DNA from: Candidatus Aminicenantota bacterium
Lineage (GTDB): Bacteria > Acidobacteriota > Aminicenantia > Aminicenantales > UBA4085
Length of the DNA stretch: 39,338 nt
Assembly: GCA_030691735.1 (NCBI GenBank)
Contig: JAUYDS010000095.1
Location: 1-39,338 of the forward strand
Direction: 5' to 3'
A program made the translations under genes and the position numbers. Below, in pieces: positions 28,130 through 36,217 of the stretch. Positions within the stretch are counted from its first letter, which is position 1; every line of letters starts with the position of its first letter. The notes under the pieces are model-generated. The model worked only from the letters and a program-made list of their open reading frames with translations, searched no databases and had not been told where the DNA came from.

Positions 28130-29782
28130 ATGAAACGCAGCCTGATTGCGGCGGCCGCGCTGGCGGCCATCCACTGCCTGGCCATTCCCCTGGCCTCCCA
28201 GTCCCTGTCCGTCCTGACTCTGCCCCAGGAGGGCCGGTCCATGCGGGCCTCGAGCGGGAACACGGGCAACAACGACGACGCCATCGACCTGGCCAAGGGC
28301 GAGACGAAGACGATCGCCGTGCTCGAAGGGCCCGGGAAGATCACCCACTTCTGGCTCGTCCCCTGGTCCCAGGATATCCGGTTCACCTGCGCCCTGGTCC
28401 TGCGCATCTACTGGGATGGCGCCGCCGTCCCCTCGGTCGAGGTCCCTCTCGGCGATTTCTTCGCCGCCGGGAACGGGATGCGGGCCGAGGTCAATTCGCT
28501 TCCGGTCAAAGTCAGCTCGTTCGGACGCGGCTATAACTGCTACTGGGAGATGCCGTTCAGGAAGCGGGCTCGGATCACCATTACCAACGAATCGGACAAG
28601 GAGACGGCCGGGACCTACTACCAGATCGATTGGGTCAAGTACGACCAACCGCCGCCCGCGGTCATGTATTTCCATGCCCGCTACCACCAGGAATATCCGG
28701 CCGAGATGGGCAAGCCCTACACGGTCTTCATCGGCAAGGGCCGCGGCCATTACGTCGGCACGGTCCTCTCCTCGCAGAACGGCATCGGCCACTGGTTCGG
28801 GGAGGGGGACGACAACTTCACCATCGACGGCGAAACGACGCCCTCCATCCTCGGCACCGGGACCGAGGACTACATCAACGAGGCCTGGAACATGCGCGTC
28901 CATACCGGGCTCTATACCGGCTGCACGATCTTCGAGCCCCGGTCCCCGGACGCCCGGGTGACGGCCTACCGCTGGCACATCCAAGACGCCGTCTTGTTCC
29001 GCAAATCGCTCAAGTTCACCATCGAGCGGCGCGGCTACGTCATGAACGCCAAGGGCGAGGTCGTCGCCCAGTCGGGTTCGCGCCCGGACAACTGGTCGTC
29101 GGTCTCGTACTGGTACCAGGACGCCGTCGCCGAGCCCTGGTGCCCCTTCCCGCCATATAAAGAGCGGGTTAATCCGGAGATCGTGCTGCATCTCCCGGAA
29201 GTGATCAAGACCATGACCCACTCGGCCGGGGTCGAGCTCCGCATCCTGCCCTACAGCCGGGCGACCTGGACCAAGCCCTGGTTCCATGTCAAGAACGAGA
29301 CCGTCGGCTCCTGGGTCGAAATCCCCTTCACCATCCCCGAGAAGGGCCGCTACTCCATGTCCCTCTTCCAAACGCTCCGGACGGACGAAGGCATCTGGAA
29401 AGTCCTGGTCGATGGAAAGGAGATCTATGAGGTCGGCGAATCGCACATCCCCGGCGGCTACGACGTGGACATGGTCACCCAGCAGCCGCTCAACCGGATC
29501 AATACGACCCTCGACTTCTTCAACGTCTTCCGCAAGGACGAGCACGAGGACATCATCTACGGCCAGCGCCGGGAGGCCAAGATCGGCTTGTTCGAATTCG
29601 GCCCCGGAAAACACACCCTCCGCCTCGTCTGCGTCGGGGCGAACCCCTTGTCCGTCGATCCGTTGACCGGGAAGCCCGGCTATAACATGGCCGCCGACGT
29701 TCTGTCCCTCCGGAAGTTCCCCTTCGAGAACATGGACGCCTGGATCGACAAGATGCTCGAGATGGAGAAAAGGAAGAAGTGA
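28130..29782 (+). CDS. DUF2961 / GH172-family protein (tandem copy a)
   Basis: Start MKRSLIAAAALAAIHCLAIPLASQ with SD aaggag; RIYWDGAAVPSVEVPLGDFFAAGNGMRAEVNSLPV; WFGEGDDNFTIDGETTPSILGTGTEDYINEAW. Confidence 0.9.
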   Translation: MKRSLIAAAALAAIHCLAIPLASQSLSVLTLPQEGRSMRASSGNTGNNDDAIDLAKGETKTIAVLEGPGKITHFWLVPWSQDIRFTCALVLRIYWDGAAVPSVEVPLGDFFAAGNGMRAEVNSLPVKVSSFGRGYNCYWEMPFRKRARITITNESDKETAGTYYQIDWVKYDQPPPAVMYFHARYHQEYPAEMGKPYTVFIGKGRGHYVGTVLSSQNGIGHWFGEGDDNFTIDGETTPSILGTGTEDYINEAWNMRVHTGLYTGCTIFEPRSPDARVTAYRWHIQDAVLFRKSLKFTIERRGYVMNAKGEVVAQSGSRPDNWSSVSYWYQDAVAEPWCPFPPYKERVNPEIVLHLPEVIKTMTHSAGVELRILPYSRATWTKPWFHVKNETVGSWVEIPFTIPEKGRYSMSLFQTLRTDEGIWKVLVDGKEIYEVGESHIPGGYDVDMVTQQPLNRINTTLDFFNVFRKDEHEDIIYGQRREAKIGLFEFGPGKHTLRLVCVGANPLSVDPLTGKPGYNMAADVLSLRKFPFENMDAWIDKMLEMEKRKK

Positions 29783-29784
29783 CC

Positions 29785-31449
29785 ATGAACGCGAAGAGAC
29801 TTCGGATCGCTCGCTCTGGACTGGCTGCCCTCGCCGCCGCGGCATTCGCTCTCCCCGCCGCCGGCCAGGACCTCAACGACCTCATGCGGGCCCGGGAAGG
29901 GATCAGCGCGAGAGCATCGACGAGCAAGCTCACCGAGAACGGCGACTCCATCCGCCTGGAGAAGGGCGAGAGCCGCACGGTCGCCGTCCTCAAGGGCCCC
30001 GGAAAGATCGCCCACATCTGGCTCATCGCCAATTCGATGGACATCCGCTATCCCCGCGCGGTCGTCCTGCGCATCTACTGGGACGGCGCCGCCGTTCCGT
30101 CGGTCGAAACGCCCGTCGGCGACTTCTTCGCGGCCGGGAACGGGATGCGGGCCGACATCGACTCGCTCCCGGTCAAGTCCAGCTCCTACGGACGCGGCTA
30201 CAACTGCTACTGGCCGATGCCGTTCCGGAAGGAGGCCCGGATCGTCATCGCCAACGAGTCGGACAAGGAATCGGCCGGCATCTTCTACTATATCGACTGG
30301 GTCAAGCTCGACGCCGTCCCCGACGACATGATGTACTTCCACGCCCGCTATCACCAGGAATATCCTCCGGTGATGGGCGAGCCGTACACCGCCTTCGTCG
30401 GGAAAGGACGGGGCCACTACGTCGGGACCGTCCTGTCTTCTCAGAACGCCATCGGTCACTGGTTCGGGGAGGGGGACGACTTCTTTTACATCGACGGCGA
30501 GACGACGCCTTCCATCCTCGGGACCGGGACGGAGGACTATTTCAACGATGCCTGGAACATGCGCGTCCACACGACCCTGTTCACCGGCTGCACCATCTTC
30601 GAGCCGCGCGGGATCGACGCGCGGATCACCGCCTACCGCTGGCACATCGCCGACCCGGTCATTTTCAAAAAGTCCCTCAAGTTCGAGATCGAGCGCCGCG
30701 GCTTCGCCATGAATTCGAAAGGTGTGGTTATCGACAGCTTCAAGCCCCGTCCGGATTACTGGTCGTCGGTGTCCTACTGGTACCTCGACCGGATCGCCGA
30801 GCCGTGGTGCCCCTTCCCGCCCTACAAGGACCGGGTCAATCCCGAGATCGTCCTCCACCTGCCCCAGGTCGTCAAGACCATGCGCCATTCGGCCGGGGTC
30901 GAGATCCAGGTCCTGCCCTACAACCGGGCGACCTGGACCAAGCCCTGGTTCCGGGTCAAGAACGAGACGATCGGGTCCTGGATCGAGATCCCCTTCGAGG
31001 TCAAGGAGAAGGGCCGATACTCCATGTCGATCTTCCAGACGCTCCGCGAGGACCAGGGGATCTGGAAGGCCTATGTCGACGGCAAGGAACTCACCGACGC
31101 CGGGGAGTCCCAGATCGCCGGCGGATACACCATCGACGAGGTCACGCAGCTCCCGCCCGAGAAGGTCAACAAGGTCCTGGACTTCTACAACGTCTACAAG
31201 AAGAACGAGCACGAGGACTACATCTGGGGCCAGGGCCGGGAGCGGAAGATCGGCCTGTTCGAGTTCGGGCCGGGGACGCACACCCTGAAGCTCGTTTGCA
31301 TCGGAGCCAATCCGCAGGCGGTCGACCCGGAGACGGGCAAGCCCGGCTACAACCTGGCCGCGGACATTCTCTCCCTGCGCAAGCTCCCCTTCGAGAACAT
31401 GGACGCCTGGCTGGAGAAAATGCTCGAGATAGAGAAAAAGAAGAAGTGA
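29785..31449 (+). CDS. DUF2961 / GH172-family protein (tandem copy b)
   Basis: Collinear with the preceding protein along its length; WFGEGDDFFYIDGETTPSILGTGTEDYFNDAW; ATG at 29785 directly follows the upstream stop. Confidence 0.9.
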   Translation: MNAKRLRIARSGLAALAAAAFALPAAGQDLNDLMRAREGISARASTSKLTENGDSIRLEKGESRTVAVLKGPGKIAHIWLIANSMDIRYPRAVVLRIYWDGAAVPSVETPVGDFFAAGNGMRADIDSLPVKSSSYGRGYNCYWPMPFRKEARIVIANESDKESAGIFYYIDWVKLDAVPDDMMYFHARYHQEYPPVMGEPYTAFVGKGRGHYVGTVLSSQNAIGHWFGEGDDFFYIDGETTPSILGTGTEDYFNDAWNMRVHTTLFTGCTIFEPRGIDARITAYRWHIADPVIFKKSLKFEIERRGFAMNSKGVVIDSFKPRPDYWSSVSYWYLDRIAEPWCPFPPYKDRVNPEIVLHLPQVVKTMRHSAGVEIQVLPYNRATWTKPWFRVKNETIGSWIEIPFEVKEKGRYSMSIFQTLREDQGIWKAYVDGKELTDAGESQIAGGYTIDEVTQLPPEKVNKVLDFYNVYKKNEHEDYIWGQGRERKIGLFEFGPGTHTLKLVCIGANPQAVDPETGKPGYNLAADILSLRKLPFENMDAWLEKMLEIEKKKK

Positions 31450-31468
31450 GGCCGGCCCCTGCCGGATC

Positions 31469-33193
31469 CTATCGGTACAGCGTCGGGGTCTTTCTCCAGT
31501 CCTTGTCCTTGTCGTGGCCGAACTCGGCCACCCGCGGCCGCCGCTCGAGCAGGCGGACCGATTCCAAGGCGCAGGCGTAGCCCGCGCTCTGAGGGTTCTT
31601 GCCCGCGCCCTCGAGGCGGAGCGTGTAGGTCCCCGGCTCCGGCCAGAAATCGAGAAGCTGGAATTCCTGCCGGCCGGACCGGTCGGCGTAGAAATCGAGC
31701 GGCCGGGCGATCTTCACGCCATTCAGGAAGGCCTGGTATGTGCCTCCATCCACGGCGCGCGTTCCGCGGAGGACGAGGTGGAGCGGCTCTTTGGCCTTGA
31801 CCTCGAAGGGGATCTCGATCCAGGCGCCCGGAGACTGGCGCGGCTGATAGACGAGGTCCTCGGCGCCGAAGGGATCGCTCGTCCGCTTGGAGACCGGGCC
31901 TTCACCGTGGCGGGCCGTGGCCGCGAGAGCGCCGGCTTTGACCGTTACGCGTGAAAGGTCCTGAAGGCGCCGGTCGGCCATGCCGGGAGCGCGCTCGGCG
32001 AAGGTCGGAACGCCCGTCTGGTACCAGAAGGCCGTGCTGGCGTAATCATCCTCGCGATCGTTCCAGCTCGTGGATTTGTACTCGGGATTCTCGTCCTGCG
32101 ACATCCAGCCCATGTGCTCGAAGGTCACCTTGAGGCTTGTTTTGAAGGGCATCGGGTCCTCGATGTGCCAGCGGTAGGCGCTGGTGTGGCCGCCGATGCC
32201 GCGGAAGTCGAAGAACGGCACACCGAAGTAGGGCGTCCCGTTCGTCTTTAATCCCCAGGCGGAAAGAAAATAATCTTCCGTGCCCGTCCCCCAGATCGAC
32301 GGCTTCGTCTCGCCGTCGACGTAGACCTTCTCGTCGCCCTCGCCGAACCAGGCCGGGCTGCGCATGCGCACGGCCAGGACAGTCCCGACGTAATGGCCTT
32401 TTCCGGCCGTCTCGAGGACGACGTAGTCCTTTCCCTTCACGGCGGGGTATTCCTGCCGGTACTGGGCGTAGAAGTAGGGGGTGTCCTTGGGCAGATTGTC
32501 CAGCTTGATCCAGTCGATGTTGAAATAGAGCATGCTGAACGGCAAGCCGCCCTGGTTCTGGTTCTCGATCTCTATCCGGGCCGACTTGCGGAAGGGCATC
32601 CGCCAGAAGCAGTTGTAGGAATCGGCGTCCTCGACGACGACGGGCAGGCTGATGACCTCCCGGCGCTCGCCGAAGCAGTTGGCGAAGAAATCGCCGAGGG
32701 GCGCCTCCACCGCCGGCCGCGGATTGCCGTCCCAGTACATCCGGAGCATGAGCTCCTGATGGTTGGCCGAGCCCTTGGGGGCCCAGTTCTGGGGTTCCGG
32801 TCCGAGGAAGGTGATCCAGATATGGGTGACCACGCCCGGGCCGGACTCGTCCATGAGGACGTGGGTCGCTCCGGCCGGCACCGTGTAGTTGTCCCAGTTG
32901 CTCTGGACTTCGCCGTCGCCCTTGAAGTCGGCCTTGGGATCGTACTTCCGGGGGCCCAGCTCCCGCTCACCGTTGGGGCCGCGCCGCAGCTCGCCGACGC
33001 GCATGGCCGAGGTGGCCCGCATCGCCTTGCCGTCGATAGGACGGGATAGGTCACCCAGGAAGCCGCCGCCGGCCGGGGCGCCGGAACGGTCGCCTTGGCA
33101 GCCGGTCGTCCAGGCCAGCGTGAAGAGGGCCAATAGGACCAGGAAGGACGACAGAACGCCTTTCTGGGCATCGAAGGAACGGATGGATCTCAT
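31469..33193 (-). CDS. DUF2961 / GH172-family lipoprotein
   Basis: 574 aa; lipobox TTGC; MYWDGNPRPAVEAPLGDFFANCFG; WFGEGDEKVYVDGETKPSIWGTGTEDYFLSAW; SD agagga. Confidence 0.88.
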   Translation of the reverse strand: MRSIRSFDAQKGVLSSFLVLLALFTLAWTTGCQGDRSGAPAGGGFLGDLSRPIDGKAMRATSAMRVGELRRGPNGERELGPRKYDPKADFKGDGEVQSNWDNYTVPAGATHVLMDESGPGVVTHIWITFLGPEPQNWAPKGSANHQELMLRMYWDGNPRPAVEAPLGDFFANCFGERREVISLPVVVEDADSYNCFWRMPFRKSARIEIENQNQGGLPFSMLYFNIDWIKLDNLPKDTPYFYAQYRQEYPAVKGKDYVVLETAGKGHYVGTVLAVRMRSPAWFGEGDEKVYVDGETKPSIWGTGTEDYFLSAWGLKTNGTPYFGVPFFDFRGIGGHTSAYRWHIEDPMPFKTSLKVTFEHMGWMSQDENPEYKSTSWNDREDDYASTAFWYQTGVPTFAERAPGMADRRLQDLSRVTVKAGALAATARHGEGPVSKRTSDPFGAEDLVYQPRQSPGAWIEIPFEVKAKEPLHLVLRGTRAVDGGTYQAFLNGVKIARPLDFYADRSGRQEFQLLDFWPEPGTYTLRLEGAGKNPQSAGYACALESVRLLERRPRVAEFGHDKDKDWRKTPTLYR

Positions 33194-33235
33194 TGCTGTC
33201 TCCTCTTGAGGCGCTCTCGGAGCGCCGGGGATATT

Positions 33236-33273
33236 CGCGCCGCCCGGCTTGTCGAGGCCGGCCGGGCGGCGCG
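33236..33273 (-). other. Strong intergenic hairpin downstream of TonB receptor 2
   Basis: Perfect 13-bp inverted repeat CGCGCCGCCCGGC (33236-33248) / GCCGGGCGGCGCG (33261-33273); no U-tract, so terminator or mRNA-stability function is undecided. Confidence 0.6.
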
Positions 33274-33281
33274 AGATTCCG

Positions 33282-36062
33282 TCAGAATTCGTAACGGACG
33301 CCCAGACGGAGGATCCGCGGGGCCATGATGCCGGTCAAGATGCCGTACGTGAACAGGCCGGGATTGCTGGACCTCGTTTCGATGGCGGTCGCCGTGTTGG
33401 CGTTGAAGACGTTGAAAATGTCCAGCATGAACTCGACCTTTCCGTACCGTCCCGGCAGGCTGAAGGACTTGTCGATCCGCAGGTCGAGGTTCGTCAGGTT
33501 CGGACGGAGCGAAGCTCCTTTTCCCTCGGCATTGATGGTTACCGTTCCCTGGGCGAGATTCAGACCGAGGTCGCTGCTCCGGATCTGCCGGGTGCTGGGA
33601 TAACCGTTGTAATGGTAGAAGAATCCGCTGATGTTGAATCCCCATGGGAGCGTGTAGGTGCCTTGGATTTTGACCTGATGCATCGGGACGAGAGGATCGC
33701 GGCCGAAGGCGTTGGTCATCGAATTCGGGTTGTTGAAGAGGCCGGTGGAGCCCGTGCTACTCAGCCCAAGCAGGTTCTTGGCGTTGGCGTAGACATAGGA
33801 CGCGGTCATCTGCCAGCGATGGGAGTAGCGCTTGGTGAATGTCACTTCGACCGACTCATAGTCTCGTGTGTTATCGGGAGGGTTCGTGATGTACATCGAC
33901 GTGGGGATGGCGGTGTTGGTGACGCCCCAGAAAGTGATGCTCTGGCCGCTGTAAGGATCGACGACCGAGTACGGCGTGTAGTTCGTCCAGACGAGCTCTC
34001 CGTTGCCGAGGGCGTTCATGTCCAGGGCGTTCCGGTCCACGTCGTCGATCTGGTTGCGGTCCCATTTCCGGATGTAGCGCAAGCTGAGCCGGGCGTCCTT
34101 TAGGAGCTCCCGCTCGATCCCCACCGTGACCTCATCGACGTAGGGGACTTTGAGGTCCGAGTCGATCTGCGAGGCGGCCGTGGCGCTGAATGAATACGGG
34201 CCGCCTTTCAGCGTCCAATCCGGATTGAGGGCCTGCCGCCAGGAGATGGATCCATTGGGATTGATGCCGACGAACAAGGTGGAGATGGCCGAGGAGTAGT
34301 ATCGGCCGAAGCTCGCCTTGACGACCGTCTTGTTGTCGCGGGTCAGCGCGTAGGCGGCGCCCAGGCGGGGCGAGATTGTATCCCAGGTCAGCGCCGTGAA
34401 CTGGGACGCGACCCGCGGGTCATAAGTGACGCCTCCATAGACCACGGGTTCGCGGTCCTGGCCCTGTTCCGGAACGATGCCGACCTGATGGTCATAGCGG
34501 ACGCCGAGGTTGAGCGTCAGCCGCTCGGTCAGGCGCCAGGAATCCTGGATGAATCCACCGATCATGATGTTATTGTCTTTGCGCGTGTAGTCCATCCGGT
34601 GGAGAATGTACGACGGCACCGCGCTGCTGAGATAGATGAGGTTGCTGAGATTATAGCGGGGGTCGACGTTGTAATTGTTCTGGGCGACCTCCCAGCCGTA
34701 CCAGGCTTCGATGCCGGTTTTGAACTCGTGCCGTCCCATCCAATCGTCGACGAAGTATGTCCCGTCCAGGTTGAACTGCAGCTTCGGCCGCTTGGTGATG
34801 TTGGTATTGCCGTAGCTCTGGGAATAGAAGCCGGTGACCTGGTCATAGATGCCGATGAGGTCGTTCTTGGCCTCGAATTCCAGCTTGTGGGTGACGTAAG
34901 CGAGCTTGGCGTTCATGAAGAAGTTGCCGCTGAAGAACCGCGTCCCTTGGAGGTTGAACGTGTTCGTGGGATTGTTCTGGAGGTAGGTCGTGTCCTCGTT
35001 GCGGTAGCGGCTGGCGTCGCGGTTCGTCCGGCGGATGTTCTGATGGTTGTACGACAGGACGATCTTGCTCTTCTCATCGACCTGCCAGCTCAGCTTGGCG
35101 TATGGATAGTAGCGCCAGTTGTCGACGGGGATCGTCTGCGACTGGGCCCAAGGGAAGCCGTCCACGTACTGGTCGAGGCTGTAATAGGACATGTTGGCGA
35201 AAAACCAGAGCTTGTTCTTGACGATGGGACCGCCGATGTTGAGGTTCCAATCGAATTCTTTCTTCAGCCCGACGAACTGGCCGGCCAGGGGGGTGCCCGC
35301 GGTGTTGTCAGCCTGGAAGCTCTTATTGCGGAAGTAGTAGCTGGCCTGGGCGTGGAATTCGTTCCCGCCGGACTTGGTGATGGCGTTGATGACCGCGCCG
35401 CGGACGTTCCCGTATTCGGCCCCCAGGCCTCCCGTGTCCACGGCGAGCTCTTCTATGATGTCGAACCCGTAGCTGACCAGGAGACCGCCCGTCAGCGGGT
35501 CGGAGATGTTGACGCCGTCGATCATAAACGCGTTGTCGCTCGTCGCGGCCCCGTGGTACGTTTCGCTGACGACCCCTGGGACGACGGAGAAGAACGAGAC
35601 GAGGAGCTGCCGCTGAGTCGGCACCTTCATCAGGAATTCCTTAGGGTACGTGGCCGTGATCGTCGTTTTCTGGATATCGACCGTCGGGGATTGGCCGGTC
35701 ACGGTCACGCTTTCCTGGATCGCCGACAGCTCTAGGTCGACGTTTAAGGTCGTCGTCTCGCCGACGGAGATGCGGATGTCTTCCCGGACCAGCGTCCTGA
35801 ACCCCGTCAGCGTGAAGGTCATTTTGTAGAGGCCGGGAGCCAGGGCCGGAAATCGGTAAAAGCCTTTATCGCCGGTCACCAGCGTCATCTGGGGGACAAT
35901 AAGAGCCGGAGAAACAATGGTAATTGTCACCCTCGGAAGGGCGTTTCCGTCCTTTTCCTGAATGAAGCCGCTCAACGTGCCGGTCAGGATGATCTGCGCA
36001 TTGGCGTTAAAAGAAAACACGAGAAGAAAAAGGACGACGATTAAAAATCTCCTATGAAGCAT
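33282..36062 (-). CDS. Oar-like TonB-dependent receptor with N-terminal carboxypeptidase-regulatory-like domain, 2
   Basis: ATG at 36062 with SD aaggagg; LSGFIQEKDGNALPRVTITIVSPALIVPQMTLVTGDKGFYRFPALAPGLYKMTFTLTGF; plug FMIDGVNISDPLTGGLLVSYGFDIIEELAVDTGGLGAEYGNVRGAVINAITKSGGNEFH; C-terminal LGVRYEF. Confidence 0.93.
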   Translation of the reverse strand: MLHRRFLIVVLFLLVFSFNANAQIILTGTLSGFIQEKDGNALPRVTITIVSPALIVPQMTLVTGDKGFYRFPALAPGLYKMTFTLTGFRTLVREDIRISVGETTTLNVDLELSAIQESVTVTGQSPTVDIQKTTITATYPKEFLMKVPTQRQLLVSFFSVVPGVVSETYHGAATSDNAFMIDGVNISDPLTGGLLVSYGFDIIEELAVDTGGLGAEYGNVRGAVINAITKSGGNEFHAQASYYFRNKSFQADNTAGTPLAGQFVGLKKEFDWNLNIGGPIVKNKLWFFANMSYYSLDQYVDGFPWAQSQTIPVDNWRYYPYAKLSWQVDEKSKIVLSYNHQNIRRTNRDASRYRNEDTTYLQNNPTNTFNLQGTRFFSGNFFMNAKLAYVTHKLEFEAKNDLIGIYDQVTGFYSQSYGNTNITKRPKLQFNLDGTYFVDDWMGRHEFKTGIEAWYGWEVAQNNYNVDPRYNLSNLIYLSSAVPSYILHRMDYTRKDNNIMIGGFIQDSWRLTERLTLNLGVRYDHQVGIVPEQGQDREPVVYGGVTYDPRVASQFTALTWDTISPRLGAAYALTRDNKTVVKASFGRYYSSAISTLFVGINPNGSISWRQALNPDWTLKGGPYSFSATAASQIDSDLKVPYVDEVTVGIERELLKDARLSLRYIRKWDRNQIDDVDRNALDMNALGNGELVWTNYTPYSVVDPYSGQSITFWGVTNTAIPTSMYITNPPDNTRDYESVEVTFTKRYSHRWQMTASYVYANAKNLLGLSSTGSTGLFNNPNSMTNAFGRDPLVPMHQVKIQGTYTLPWGFNISGFFYHYNGYPSTRQIRSSDLGLNLAQGTVTINAEGKGASLRPNLTNLDLRIDKSFSLPGRYGKVEFMLDIFNVFNANTATAIETRSSNPGLFTYGILTGIMAPRILRLGVRYEF

Positions 36063-36144
36063 GAACAAACCTCCTTATAGAATTATGCGCGATTCCGATT
36101 ACCCTCTCTTTAGACCTGAATGTAGCAATTCCCTGAAGCTTGCT

Positions 36145-36167
36145 CAATCGTTTGGCACAATCGATTA
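36145..36167 (-). promoter_or_regulatory. LacI-family tandem operator, site 3
   Basis: Minus strand reads TAATCGATTG TGC CAAACGATTG; overlaps the -10 box of the receptor promoter. Confidence 0.85.
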
Positions 36168-36193
36168 TACATATATATAATTTTATTTGTCAA
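36164..36193 (-). promoter_or_regulatory. Candidate sigma70 promoter of TonB receptor 2
   Basis: Minus strand TTGACA (36193-36188), 18 bp, TATAAT (36169-36164): consensus hexamers. Confidence 0.75.
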
Positions 36194-36217
36194 GAGAAAA
36201 AGAGAAATTTTTGAGAA

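Noticed and set aside
28106-31281. Long minus-strand ORFs (28106-29845, 29680-31281)
   Set aside because: Antisense shadows of the tandem GH172 genes; their mutual similarity simply reflects the + strand duplication.
31452-31465. CCGGC-CCCT-GCCGG inverted repeat between convergent GH172 genes
   Set aside because: Only a 5-bp stem without T-tract; insufficient for a bidirectional terminator call.
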